Assembly (NCBI GenBank): GCA_900318335.1
Contig: ONKF01000017.1
Coordinates: 8,416 to 72,415, forward strand
DNA: 64,000 nucleotides
Source: an uncultured Prevotellaceae bacterium
GTDB taxonomy: Bacteria > Bacteroidota > Bacteroidia > Bacteroidales > Muribaculaceae
Direction of reading: 5' to 3'
The position numbers and the translations under genes were made by a program. Position 1 is the stretch's first letter. Each line of letters begins with the position of its first letter. Under the pieces are notes generated by a model. That model did no database searches. It had not been told where the DNA came from and saw only the letters and a program-made list of their open reading frames with translations. Below are positions 8,023 through 16,990 of the stretch, piece after piece.

Positions 8023-9735
8023 TTACCAACCGGGGTTCTGCTTGGTGCCTTCCTTGCTCAGAGTAATCTGGTTGCTGGGAATCGGGCACAAGTAGTACTT
8101 ACTGTTGAAGATGCGGTCCTTGCTGACGGGGATGATGTAGCCGTTAGCATCCAGGGTGAAGGCCTCGTCGAGGTCGGGCACACCACCCAGGTAAGCACCG
8201 CGGTTGATGTTGGGATGATCCTGGGTGTCGAGGAGGTCGAGCTGATGCCAGCGGATGAGGTCCCAATAGCGGTACCAGTTGTCGGCCATCAACTCGCAAC
8301 GACGAGCACGGCGGATTTCCCACAGCAGGTTGCTCACGCCCATGTTGTTGTAGGGGTCGGCAGCGGGAGTCATGGTCATACCGGGCAGACCAGCGCGAGC
8401 CTGCAGCTTGTTGATGCTGATATCGAGGTCGCTCTGGGTGAGGTTACCCAGCTCGGCCTTGGCCTCGGCATAGTTCAGATAGATGACAGCCAGCCAGTAG
8501 ATGGGAGCATCGGTGTAGTTCTTGCCCGTGTTGATGCGGTAGTCCACTTCCATTGCGGTATTGTCATACTTGGCAATGTTGTAGCCAGTCGATGAGGTCA
8601 TCAGCATGGAGTTGGCACGAATCCAACCATGGCCCTTGAAGCACAGATACGGATCGAGCAGGACGCTCAGTCGCTTGTCGCGCTTTGAGAGCATGTTCTG
8701 GATGCTGTAAGCATTGTTGGTGGGATCCAGCACGGGATGGTCATCGGTGTTGAGCGAAGTGGTAGCCAGGGGCTTGCCGTCGAGGAACAAGAATGCCTCA
8801 ACAGCATCCTTGCTGATACCGCGCTGTTGTGAAGACGAAGCGGTATAGTCGGCAGTCGAGTGCATCACCTGATCCTTCACATAGTTGCGGAAGAAGATGA
8901 CCTCCGAAACCTTGCTCAGGTCAAGCGAGTTATAAACCTCGCCATAGTTGGCGGTGAGGCTATACTTGCCCGAGTTCATAATCTGCTGTGAAGCGTCAAC
9001 ACACTCAGTGAGGTACTTCTGGGCACGGGTAGGATCGGCAGCCTTGCCGTTCTCGTCGGCAGTGCGGTACTTGCAATAGGTACCCTCAAACAGGCAGATG
9101 TCGCTCTTCATGGCAAGTGCCATGTCCTTGCTCCAGGAATTCTTGCCACCATTGCCCAGGTGCTGGATAGCAAAGTTCAAGTCCTCAAGCACGAAGTCCA
9201 TGACCTGGTCACGGTCGGTGCGGGGACCATAGACTACATCACTCTGAGCCTCAGGGTCGAGAATGACCTCCTTGAGCAGAATCACGTCACCATACATGCG
9301 AACGAGCTGATAGTACTGCCAAGCACGGTTCAAGCGGCCAACAGCCATGTAATAGTTCTTCTCGCTCTCAAGCAGGGTCGAGTTATTCAAGCCGGTCAAC
9401 ATATAGTTGCAACGGCGGATCTCGGTATAAGGATCACTCCAGTAGCTGGAAGTGCCAGGAACGGTGGTGAACATCCAGTCATCAAAACTCGGATTCACCT
9501 GGTCATCACTGAGGCTCTTGAAATAGAACCAGCCAGAACCACCGCCAGTACCGTAGCCCACGTAGTTGCCATAGAGGACATTACTGTAGCTGGCTACCTG
9601 GTTGGCGTTATTCCAGAATTCCTGGCCAAGCTCGAACTTGGTGCGCTCGCTCTTGGAAAGCATATCATCGCATGAAGACAACGACAGCACGGCAACGCCC
9701 AGTCCACACAATATAATTGATTTCAATGATTTCAT
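8023..9735 (-). CDS. SusD/RagB-family outer-membrane lipoprotein
   Basis: This 570-residue surface lipoprotein is the lid and substrate-binding partner of the upstream SusC-type transporter. The signal peptide ends in the lipobox with Cys22 (MKSLKSIILCGLGVAVLSLS, then SCDD). The SusD_N-type helical segment and the C-terminal SusD/RagB region are present (EIRRARRCELMADNWYRYWDLIRWHQLD, and the common ending CPIPSNQITLSKEGTKQNPGW). The length is normal for the family. It follows the SusC gene after 98 bp in the same direction and is followed by a strong terminator. No glycoside hydrolase, ECF sigma or hybrid regulator is adjacent, so this is an orphan pair and the ligand could be a glycan, a peptide or something else. 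Confidence 0.92.
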   Translation of the reverse strand: MKSLKSIILCGLGVAVLSLSSCDDMLSKSERTKFELGQEFWNNANQVASYSNVLYGNYVGYGTGGGSGWFYFKSLSDDQVNPSFDDWMFTTVPGTSSYWSDPYTEIRRCNYMLTGLNNSTLLESEKNYYMAVGRLNRAWQYYQLVRMYGDVILLKEVILDPEAQSDVVYGPRTDRDQVMDFVLEDLNFAIQHLGNGGKNSWSKDMALAMKSDICLFEGTYCKYRTADENGKAADPTRAQKYLTECVDASQQIMNSGKYSLTANYGEVYNSLDLSKVSEVIFFRNYVKDQVMHSTADYTASSSQQRGISKDAVEAFLFLDGKPLATTSLNTDDHPVLDPTNNAYSIQNMLSKRDKRLSVLLDPYLCFKGHGWIRANSMLMTSSTGYNIAKYDNTAMEVDYRINTGKNYTDAPIYWLAVIYLNYAEAKAELGNLTQSDLDISINKLQARAGLPGMTMTPAADPYNNMGVSNLLWEIRRARRCELMADNWYRYWDLIRWHQLDLLDTQDHPNINRGAYLGGVPDLDEAFTLDANGYIIPVSKDRIFNSKYYLCPIPSNQITLSKEGTKQNPGW

Positions 9736-9833
9736 ATTATGTCTTAGTTATTAGTTTTTAGTCCTTAGTCCTTAGTTTTCAGCAATTTAGATTACATTAA
9801 AACTTTAAACCTTAAACTTTAAACTTGTTAATA
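9736..9833 (-). repeat. susC-susD spacer made of 7-nt repeats
   Basis: On the minus strand the spacer has two blocks with a 7-nt period: variants of GTTTAAA next to the SusC stop, then CTAAGGA, CTAAGGA, CTAAAAA, CTAATAA, CTAAGAC next to the SusD start. The second susC-susD locus has the same blocks at 39707-39802, and the last 59 nt up to the SusD start codon differ at only one base. Confidence 0.85.
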
Positions 9834-12800
9834 TTACTTCACGATAATCTCGCAGATGGAAACGCGGTTCCAGCTCAGTTCATCAAACATGTTGCTGATG
9901 CCCTGACCCTGGGCGTTGATGCGCTTAGCATCGATACCATACTTCTTGACAAGCATATCCTTCACGCTGGCGGCGCGGCCGTTAGCGAGGGTGATGTTGC
10001 GCTCCAGGGGACCGTCCTTGGATGCATAACCGTTGATGGTGCAGGTAGCCTCGGGATGGCTCTTCATGTAAGCGGCGATGCGCTCCACGTTGGGCTGCTG
10101 GTCGGCATACACTGCCATCGAGTTGATGGGGAAGTGCACCAGGATAGTCATGTACTGCAACGACTTGTCAATCATGCCGCTCTTGCTCTTCTGGCAGTCG
10201 GTCAGATCCTTCTGCAGCTGGCTGTTGCGGTTATTGGCAGCATTGAGCTGGTTCTGCAGGTCGGCGATGCGGGCCTTGTAGGTGTTCTCGGCATCGGCGA
10301 GCTGAGCACGCAGGTCATTAATCTGGGCATTCAGGGCGCTGTTGTCGGCGGGAGCGGCAACAGAAGCGCTGCGGGTAGTGCCGAAGGTCACTTGCAGACC
10401 CACCGACCAGGTGCGGTTGATGGGATAGGTGCGGCCCCAAGTGCCATAGCCAAGTGAACCCTGGCCGGCATTCATCTCGGGATCGATGGGGAGCTTGCCA
10501 CTGCCCTTGTGGAGCAGACAGAGGTTGTTCACGCTACCGTAGAGACGGAGCTTCTCGATAAAGGCCTTGCGGGTCAAGTTCTCGGGCAGGGTATAACCCA
10601 GCGTGATGTTCTTGAGGCGCAGGTAGCTCATGTCCACGAGGTACTTGGTCTGGGGATAGTAGTTGTGGCAACCACCCTGGCCAGAAAGGCCGACCACGTT
10701 ACCAGCGAACTCGTTGCCGGGGAACAGGCAGGGGAAGTCGTTGCTCTCGCTGATGTTCACGAGGCCGTTGTCGGGATCATAGATATTGTACTTGGTCTGG
10801 TTGGCATAGATGGCCAAGTCAGCCTCACGCATCATCGGGAAGACGAATGCCGACTGGGTCCACATGTCGCGCTTGCCCACGCCCTGGAAGAACAGGTCGA
10901 GGTCAAAGCCCTTGAAATTACCACCGACGTGGAAGCTGTACTCATAGCGGGGCATCATGTTACCGATGACCTTGAGGTCACCATGGTCTTCCTCGGTGCC
11001 CTTACCGCCGTCAATCGTGCCGCTGTGGTCAAGATCCTTATACTTGATGTCACCAGGGCCAAACACGAAGGTCTGGGTCTGGATACCAGTCTGGTCGGCT
11101 ACGCCGGGAGCATAAATCCAAGAGCCGTCAGGATTCTTGCCGGTAAAGTCGTTAACAGTGAAGTAACGGTCGGTCTCAAAACCCCAGATGTCACCCCAGG
11201 TCATGCCCTCATAGGCATAAGCACTGTTGCAGGGGTGGCCAATCAGGTGAGAGTCGTTGTTCCACTTGGTCACCTTAGTCTTAGCGTCACCGACGCTGGC
11301 GGTGAAGTAAGCGCCAAAGTCCTTGTTGAACTGCTTGCGCACGTTCAGGGTTGCTTCCCAACCACGGGTGCGGAGCTTACCGTTGTTGGTTACAGGAGCT
11401 GCAGCACCAACACTGGGAGGCAGTGCAGTGCCAGGACCCAGCATGTCGCTGGTGGTGCGCTGGTACCAGTCAAAGCCCATGGTGACCACGTCACCGAACA
11501 GACCCAGGTCAATACCGGCATCCATGGTGGTGATGCGTTCCCAAGTCAGCGAAGAGTTCACCCAGCTGGGCAAGCCCAGGGCGGTCACCTCAGCGCCATT
11601 CTCGTTGAGCCAATAGATATCGCCCTGAGCAATGGGGCTGATGAGCGACTGGAACTGGTTCTGTCCAACGGCCTCGTTACCGATGGTACCATAGGAGAAG
11701 CGCAGCTTACCGTTGTCCACAATGTGGCGAAGACGGTCCCAATACTTCTCCTGGGTGAAGCGGTAACCTACCGAGCCCGAGGGGAAGAATGCCCAGTGGT
11801 CATTCTTGGGGAAGCTTGATGAACCGTCATAGCGTCCGTTCAACTCGAGCAGATAGATGCCCTTGTAGTCATAGTTGATACGTCCGAAGTAACCGGCAGT
11901 AGCCTTGTCATAGGTGCTGCTGTTGATGTTCCACTTGGTCTGGTCGCCATAGGTCAAAGCCAGCTCAGGATACTCTTCACTATAGAGCTGGGGCCTGTAA
12001 GCGTAGAAGTAGTCACTGCTATAGTTGTCACCATTGACACCCACCATGACGTTGAAATTGTGAACATCATTGAAGCTCTTGTTCCAGTTCAGGGTGGCGT
12101 TGGCAGCCCACTTGTTGCTCTTGCTATTGTCACGCCAAGCATTGGTATTGCCGGCGTTCACGATCCACTGGGGGGTCACACCGCTCCAGTTGTAGCCATA
12201 GACGGTGTGGTCACTTGAACCGCTGTTCATGTTACCGATCTCATAGGTAAAGTCGGCCTTCAAGGTCAGGTCCTTGGTGATGTGTACAGTGGTGAACGCG
12301 GTCATGCTCAGGCGGTCCATCGTCACGTTCTTGCGGGCAGCCTGCTTCTGCATGGCAATCACGCGGAAGTCGAGCTGTTCACCGGTGGCGGGATCGGCAA
12401 TCGTGCCGCTGGGGATGAAGAATGAGCCCCAGCGCCAGATGTACTGATACATGTTGTTCCAGGTATCGGCACGTGAGAAGTGGCGGCGTGAGAAGTTGAT
12501 GCGTGCACCAACGGTCAACCAGTCGGTCAAGTCGGTCGAGATGTTGGCAGCGGCATTGTAGCGCTTACGCATAGCCGGATTCCACTTCATGTTGTCCTCC
12601 TTGTAGTTGTAACCGAAGGACAGATAGTAGGTAGTGCGGTTGCTGGCACCACGAACCGACACGTTGTGACCCTGTGAAGGAGCGGCGTGGTTGTACCAGA
12701 TGTTCTGGATGTCATAGTCGGCATAGTACATGGGCTGGCCGCCGTCAAAGCGGTAATCACCCACGTTGCCGTCGCTCTGCCAAGCATTCATCTTGCCATA

Positions 12801-13751
12801 GCCGCGCTTCTTGCCGCCGTTCTGCTGCTTCCATGCCTCGGCATAGGGCAGCAACTGGTCGAAGTACATACCGAAGAGCTCGACAGCGTCAGAGCCGGCA
12901 CGCTTCTTGGCCATGATGGCCGACTTCAACTGAGTGGGAACATCGGGGAAGTCGGGCAGATAGGTGGGATCATCCCAACCGAAGTTGTTGCTGTAGCTGA
13001 CGGTGGCACGCTCGCCCTTCTGACCACTCTTGGTCGTGATAAGCAGTACACCAAATGCTGCACGTGTACCGTAGATGGATGACGAAGCAGCGTCCTTGAG
13101 TACCGAAATCGAAGCGATGTCGTTGCCATTGAGCATCTGCAGACCGTCCATATCGCTCACGACACCGTCGATCACAATCATGGGAGGAGTTGACTGGTCG
13201 TTGCTCAGCGTACCGACACCACGGATGCGCATGGTGGGATTACCGTCGATATCACCGCTGGCATTGATAATGCTCAGTCCGGGAACAGCACCCTGCAGGG
13301 CACGGGAAACATCCTGCTCGGGGCGGGAGTTGAAGGTCTTGTCGACATCAACAGTCGATACGGCACCGGTGAGGTTCACCTTCTTCTGGGTACCGTAACC
13401 CACAACAACGAGTTCGTCGAGGAGGGCCTTATCCTCGGCCATAACAATGTTCATGCTGGCTGCTGCACGCGTGGTCACGGTCTTGTAGCCGATGAACGAG
13501 ATCTGGAGTTTGGCATTGACGCCTGCTCTCAACGAGAAGTTACCGTTCACATCGGTAGATGTGCCACGGGTCGTTCCAACCTCGACAATGCTGGCGCCGA
13601 TGACGGGTTCTCCCTGTTCATCGACAACGCGGCCTGTCACAATGCTGGTGGCGGTACTGGCCGCCACCTGGGGCGCAGGTGTTGCTTGGGCCTGGTAACA
13701 GGTACCTCCCAACATCAACAATGCGCCTAAAAGAGCTAAATGTCTTTTCAT
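9834..13751 (-). CDS. SusC/RagA TonB-dependent transporter fused to a coiled coil and an OmpA-like domain
   Basis: This 1305-residue protein starts at the ATG at 13751 (an in-frame GTG lies 6 bp upstream). The order is: signal peptide (MKRHLALLGALLMLGGTCYQ), carboxypeptidase-regulatory-like domain about residues 38-110 (VTGRVVDEQGEPVIGASIVE), TonB box-like DELVVVGYG, plug domain (ALQGAVPGLSI, IRGVGTLSN, VLKDAASSSIYGTRAAFGV) and a 22-strand-type barrel ending near WSVGLQVTFG. A normal SusC would stop there. This one continues with an Ala/Pro linker, a heptad-rich segment of about 60 residues (about 1136-1198) and an OmpA-like domain of about 107 residues (GYASKDG, LANGRAASVKDML, GQGISNMF). The extra part would be periplasmic and could bind peptidoglycan. 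Barrel and plug identity are certain; cell-wall binding is inferred from the OmpA family. Confidence 0.92.
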   Translation of the reverse strand: MKRHLALLGALLMLGGTCYQAQATPAPQVAASTATSIVTGRVVDEQGEPVIGASIVEVGTTRGTSTDVNGNFSLRAGVNAKLQISFIGYKTVTTRAAASMNIVMAEDKALLDELVVVGYGTQKKVNLTGAVSTVDVDKTFNSRPEQDVSRALQGAVPGLSIINASGDIDGNPTMRIRGVGTLSNDQSTPPMIVIDGVVSDMDGLQMLNGNDIASISVLKDAASSSIYGTRAAFGVLLITTKSGQKGERATVSYSNNFGWDDPTYLPDFPDVPTQLKSAIMAKKRAGSDAVELFGMYFDQLLPYAEAWKQQNGGKKRGYGKMNAWQSDGNVGDYRFDGGQPMYYADYDIQNIWYNHAAPSQGHNVSVRGASNRTTYYLSFGYNYKEDNMKWNPAMRKRYNAAANISTDLTDWLTVGARINFSRRHFSRADTWNNMYQYIWRWGSFFIPSGTIADPATGEQLDFRVIAMQKQAARKNVTMDRLSMTAFTTVHITKDLTLKADFTYEIGNMNSGSSDHTVYGYNWSGVTPQWIVNAGNTNAWRDNSKSNKWAANATLNWNKSFNDVHNFNVMVGVNGDNYSSDYFYAYRPQLYSEEYPELALTYGDQTKWNINSSTYDKATAGYFGRINYDYKGIYLLELNGRYDGSSSFPKNDHWAFFPSGSVGYRFTQEKYWDRLRHIVDNGKLRFSYGTIGNEAVGQNQFQSLISPIAQGDIYWLNENGAEVTALGLPSWVNSSLTWERITTMDAGIDLGLFGDVVTMGFDWYQRTTSDMLGPGTALPPSVGAAAPVTNNGKLRTRGWEATLNVRKQFNKDFGAYFTASVGDAKTKVTKWNNDSHLIGHPCNSAYAYEGMTWGDIWGFETDRYFTVNDFTGKNPDGSWIYAPGVADQTGIQTQTFVFGPGDIKYKDLDHSGTIDGGKGTEEDHGDLKVIGNMMPRYEYSFHVGGNFKGFDLDLFFQGVGKRDMWTQSAFVFPMMREADLAIYANQTKYNIYDPDNGLVNISESNDFPCLFPGNEFAGNVVGLSGQGGCHNYYPQTKYLVDMSYLRLKNITLGYTLPENLTRKAFIEKLRLYGSVNNLCLLHKGSGKLPIDPEMNAGQGSLGYGTWGRTYPINRTWSVGLQVTFGTTRSASVAAPADNSALNAQINDLRAQLADAENTYKARIADLQNQLNAANNRNSQLQKDLTDCQKSKSGMIDKSLQYMTILVHFPINSMAVYADQQPNVERIAAYMKSHPEATCTINGYASKDGPLERNITLANGRAASVKDMLVKKYGIDAKRINAQGQGISNMFDELSWNRVSICEIIVK

Positions 13752-13952
13752 AAGCACGTTTGAATTTGTTAATAATTATGATGTTACTTAAATTGTCTTC
13801 TCTTGCCACTGGAAAACACTTCAAACAAACAGTTTGGGTTTATCATTAATAATGTGCAAAATTCTACATTTTTTTTGAAATAGCAAAGAAATAGGCCGTT
13901 TTTTACAAATGCAAACGTTAAATTTCTCAAAAAACTGTACAAGACACCAAAA

Positions 13953-13982
13953 AACCGACCTCAGTTTTCACTGAAATCGGTT
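13953..13982 (-). terminator. Terminator-like hairpin between the lipoprotein gene and susC
   Basis: Stem AACCGA with TCGGTT, a 2x2 internal loop, then TCAGT with ACTGA around TTTC. On the minus strand it is followed by TTTTTTGG. It may end the rpoN-ispG-lipoprotein operon, or act as the expression platform of the structured RNA upstream of it. Confidence 0.7.
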
Positions 13983-14011
13983 AGATTCTACCAATCCATT
14001 AACCCGAAAAC

Positions 14012-14095
14012 GGATGATGCCTTTGGTTTTGCAAATTCTTAGGGTATGCGGCAGCAATGTGCCCTACCAGGTTCATTCACCTTGCGGTGGAAGGG
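14012..14095 (-). other. Structured intergenic segment, candidate regulatory RNA
   Basis: Two alternative folds can be drawn. One is a long interrupted hairpin: 14012-14033 with 14060-14078, built from GGATGA/TCATTC, CCT/AGG, GGT/ACC and GCA/TGC. The other is a compact fold: 14061-14065 with 14091-14095 (GCCCT/AGGGC), enclosing 14078-14089 (CACC-GGTG, which on the minus strand has the GNRA loop GCAA). They share bases, so they exclude each other. A terminator-like hairpin follows on the minus strand. It matches no riboswitch motif that I can name; I checked for the TPP and cobalamin consensus boxes and did not find them. Confidence 0.3.
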
Positions 14096-14096
14096 C

Positions 14097-15101
14097 TTAT
14101 TTCCCCTCTGGGGCGGCTTGAGTCATGGCCGTGTTGATTGCGGTATCCAGATTGGGTCCAGAGTAGGCCACAAGACCAGTCGCATCAATCACGGCATACC
14201 ATGGCATGGAATTGATGCCTAACAACTGGATACCCGGTTCGAGAGGTCCTCCAGGAGCCCAGTAGTGCTTCCACGGCTCGCCTTCAATGGTCTTGTGCCA
14301 GCGCAGGGTGTCGCTCTCGGTCAGAACATCGATGATGGTGACATTCTGGTCAAGTTTGTTCAACTTCTCGTTGACTGCCTTGCGGTTTTCCTGAGGATTG
14401 GCCCACAGATTGATTAGGGAGGTTTTACCCGTGAACTTGATTTCCTCAAAACCACCGTTGTGTTTAAGCAGCGTGAGAATCATCAGGCGAGGCAGATTGT
14501 TGCTCTTGCGGCCTGATGGTGTCTTTGTCAATGACGATGTGAGTGACTCTGGACGCACCTTGATGTCGATGCTGCTGAGTAACTTATCGACCGCAGCACG
14601 GTCGCTGTAATTGCTGTAATCCACGACGAGCAGCACCGTTGATAACAGATCAGAGGGATGCTCACGCACGTATTTCCCGATTGCGGCATCCAGCCGGCTC
14701 GGGTTCGGATCGCTGTAGAAGGCCGCATGCTCGTCACGGAAGAGCTGCCACTCCTCGTTCACCTTGTTGCCTCCCACCTTGATGTGCTTTCCAATACCGG
14801 CATCACCCTTTATCTTCAAGTGGTCACCATTGACGGCCACCATCACGGCTAACGGGTCGCCACGATGGTTATACACGGTCACGATGGATGGCTGGGACGC
14901 TTTCCCCTCATAGGTGAAACGGCCCTTCTTGTCCAAGTTTGTCCACTCATCAACCACGCCAGAGTCGCCGCGGAAGACCACCTTGACTGCTGTGCCGTCG
15001 AGATTGACCAAATTGCCGTCAATCTTGAAACTGTCGCTGCTGCACGAGGCGAGCGACAAAACCGTGAGCACGAGAAAGATATACTGTAAATGCCTCATCA
15101 T
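14097..15101 (-). CDS. DUF4369-type lipoprotein with thioredoxin-like C-terminal part
   Basis: This 334-residue lipoprotein starts at the ATG at 15101, because the longer frame would run into the end of ispG. The signal peptide ends in the lipobox Cys20 (VLTVLSLASC). Residues about 25-110 fit DUF4369 (FKIDGNLVNLDGTAVKVVF), which in Bacteroidota is often followed by a thioredoxin or AhpC/TSA fold. The C-terminal half has the fold's phrases (GKTSLINLWANPQENRKAVNE and MPWYAVIDATGLVAYSG) but no CxxC pair, so it is not a normal disulfide oxidoreductase. It follows ispG after 25 bp and is probably the last gene of that operon. Function unknown. Confidence 0.75.
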   Translation of the reverse strand: MMRHLQYIFLVLTVLSLASCSSDSFKIDGNLVNLDGTAVKVVFRGDSGVVDEWTNLDKKGRFTYEGKASQPSIVTVYNHRGDPLAVMVAVNGDHLKIKGDAGIGKHIKVGGNKVNEEWQLFRDEHAAFYSDPNPSRLDAAIGKYVREHPSDLLSTVLLVVDYSNYSDRAAVDKLLSSIDIKVRPESLTSSLTKTPSGRKSNNLPRLMILTLLKHNGGFEEIKFTGKTSLINLWANPQENRKAVNEKLNKLDQNVTIIDVLTESDTLRWHKTIEGEPWKHYWAPGGPLEPGIQLLGINSMPWYAVIDATGLVAYSGPNLDTAINTAMTQAAPEGK

Positions 15102-15126
15102 CTGCAACTCTAAATTATAACTGCTC

Positions 15127-16953
15127 TCAAGGCTCACGCCAGTCGCCGTGCTGCTTGATGAGCTCGACAAGGCGTTCGATAGCCTCTTCCTCGGGGATAT
15201 TCATCTCGATGCACTGCTTGCCCTTGTACAGACTGATGCGGCCTGCTGCGGCACCCACATATCCATAGTCGGCATCGGCCATCTCACCGGGACCGTTGAC
15301 AATGCAGCCCATGACGCCAATCTTGAGGTGGGTCAAGTGGGCGGTAGCCTGTTGCACACGCTTGACCGTCGTCTGCAGGTCAAACATCGTCCTGCCACAT
15401 CCAGGGCACGAGATGAATTCGGTCTTGCTGGTGCGCTGGCGGGCAGCCTGCAGGATAGCAAAAGCATATCGCACCACCTCGCCATTGCTGTGGCAGTTGG
15501 GAGCCTCAAGCCAGATGCCGTCGGCACGGTTGTTCAACAACACAGCGCCCAGGTCGGCACCAGCCTTAACCTGCAACCACTCGTTAGAGCTGTCACCATA
15601 GGTGTTGCGCATCACCACCGGGCAGTTGATGCCGGCAGCGTCCATCGCATGGGTCAAAGCCTGCTCCTCACCAGGAATGTTCTTGCCCACCGGAGTGATG
15701 ACCAGCACCGTGTCATCGCGTCCTTTCAGGAACTCCAAGCGATGCACTGGTGTTGTCGCGGGCAGTTGCAGGAAGCGTAACCGCGTCTCGGGACAACGTT
15801 CCCACTCACCCAGCGTGAGCAACGGATACACGTTGCGCTCGCCGCTCCAGCGGTCCAGGGGCACCAGGAACTGATGCATGCCGTCAATCAAGCCGTCGGC
15901 ACTGTAATAGAAGTCGGGTTGCAGATCGACGCCATCGAGTTCATCGGGACGATAACTGGCAATCACCACGGGAGGCTTATTATCACCAATGCGGTCGCCC
16001 ACCATCACAGTGCTGCGGCGCACGGGACTCAAGGGGTCATACCCCTCGGCATAGTCGCCCTCGATAGGCTCATGGCCCTCACGCGAGGCGATATAGTCAA
16101 CCAGCTTGCGGGCCACAGGAATCTCGAGCTCAGGTTCCTCACTGAGCGAGACACGTATCGTGTCGCCAAGACCCTCGGCCATCAGCGCACCTATACCCAC
16201 CGCACTCTTGATACGGCCATCCTCGCCAAATCCCGCCTCGGTCACGCCCAAGTGCAGCGGGAAATGCATATCCTCGCGGTCCATGGCATCGACCAGACGG
16301 CGCACCGCCTCGACCATGACCACGACATTAGACGCCTTCATCGAAATGACCACGTCCATGAATTTCTCCTCGACAAGCACCCTCAGGAACTCCATCACGC
16401 TCTCGACCATGCCTGCCGCAGTGTTGCCATAGCGGCTCATAATGCGGTCGCTCAGAGAGCCGTGGTTCACGCCCAAGCGCAATGCGGTGTGGTGCTCACG
16501 GCACACGGCGAGCAATGGCAGTAATGCCTCGCGGATACGTCCCAGTTCAGCCTGGTACTGCTCGTCGGTATACTCTATCTGCTTGAATGTGCGGGCCGGA
16601 TCGACAAAGTTGCCTGGATTGATGCGCACACCCTCACACACGGCAGCAGCTGCGATAGCAGCCTGTGGATTGAAGTGGATGTCGGCAATCAGCGGAATGT
16701 CACATCCCGCATCCCGCAGCTCACGGGACATCTCGCCGATGCTCTGGGCCTGCTTCACGCCCTGGGCCGTGAGGCGGACGTAATCGGCACCGGCATAGGC
16801 GATGCGCTGGCACTGGGCACCACTGGCTGCGACATCATCGGTAGGTGTATTGGTCATAGACTGCACACGCACGGGCCACTCGCTGCCCAGGGCGACTTGG
16901 CCCACAGGGACACTGACAGTGGCACGACGGCGATAGTTGAACGTTTTATTCAT
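15127..16953 (-). CDS. ispG: 4-hydroxy-3-methylbut-2-enyl diphosphate synthase (long form)
   Basis: IspG (GcpE) carries out the reductive ring opening of MEcPP to HMBPP in the MEP isoprenoid pathway, using a 4Fe-4S cluster. The N-terminal TIM-barrel domain starts with TVSVPVGQVALGSEWPVRVQ and has the phrase LIADIHFNPQ. The C-terminal domain has the cluster cysteines CPGCGRTMFD (Cys516, Cys519) and MGCIVNGPGE (Cys550). At 608 residues it is the long form with an extra middle domain, typical of Bacteroidota, Chlamydia and plants, against about 370 in E. coli. It lies 37 bp after the PAP2-like gene, in a probable rpoN to lipoprotein operon. Confidence 0.95.
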   Translation of the reverse strand: MNKTFNYRRRATVSVPVGQVALGSEWPVRVQSMTNTPTDDVAASGAQCQRIAYAGADYVRLTAQGVKQAQSIGEMSRELRDAGCDIPLIADIHFNPQAAIAAAAVCEGVRINPGNFVDPARTFKQIEYTDEQYQAELGRIREALLPLLAVCREHHTALRLGVNHGSLSDRIMSRYGNTAAGMVESVMEFLRVLVEEKFMDVVISMKASNVVVMVEAVRRLVDAMDREDMHFPLHLGVTEAGFGEDGRIKSAVGIGALMAEGLGDTIRVSLSEEPELEIPVARKLVDYIASREGHEPIEGDYAEGYDPLSPVRRSTVMVGDRIGDNKPPVVIASYRPDELDGVDLQPDFYYSADGLIDGMHQFLVPLDRWSGERNVYPLLTLGEWERCPETRLRFLQLPATTPVHRLEFLKGRDDTVLVITPVGKNIPGEEQALTHAMDAAGINCPVVMRNTYGDSSNEWLQVKAGADLGAVLLNNRADGIWLEAPNCHSNGEVVRYAFAILQAARQRTSKTEFISCPGCGRTMFDLQTTVKRVQQATAHLTHLKIGVMGCIVNGPGEMADADYGYVGAAAGRISLYKGKQCIEMNIPEEEAIERLVELIKQHGDWREP

Positions 16954-16990
16954 ATATCTTGTCCTTACTTATTGTTTATAGTTCTTAGGT

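Larger units (their letters stand above)
13752..14096. other. Intergenic region, 345 bp, upstream of the first susC
   Basis: No protein gene is seen here. It holds a structured segment at 14012-14095, a terminator-like hairpin at 13953-13982, and about 200 bp of A/T-rich sequence before the SusC start. I found no perfect TAnnTTTG box on the minus strand in front of SusC. Confidence 0.5.

Noticed and set aside
10509-11819. 436-codon open frame antisense to the first susC
   Set aside because: Shadow of the SusC reading frame; no promoter and no recognisable domain.
14012-14095. TPP or cobalamin riboswitch, or small SRP RNA, in the region before susC
   Set aside because: I looked for the conserved boxes (CTGAGA with the TPP 3' box; the cobalamin box GCCACTG; the SRP loop GGAAG with AGCAG). 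Only partial resemblances were seen, so I call it an unnamed structured segment.
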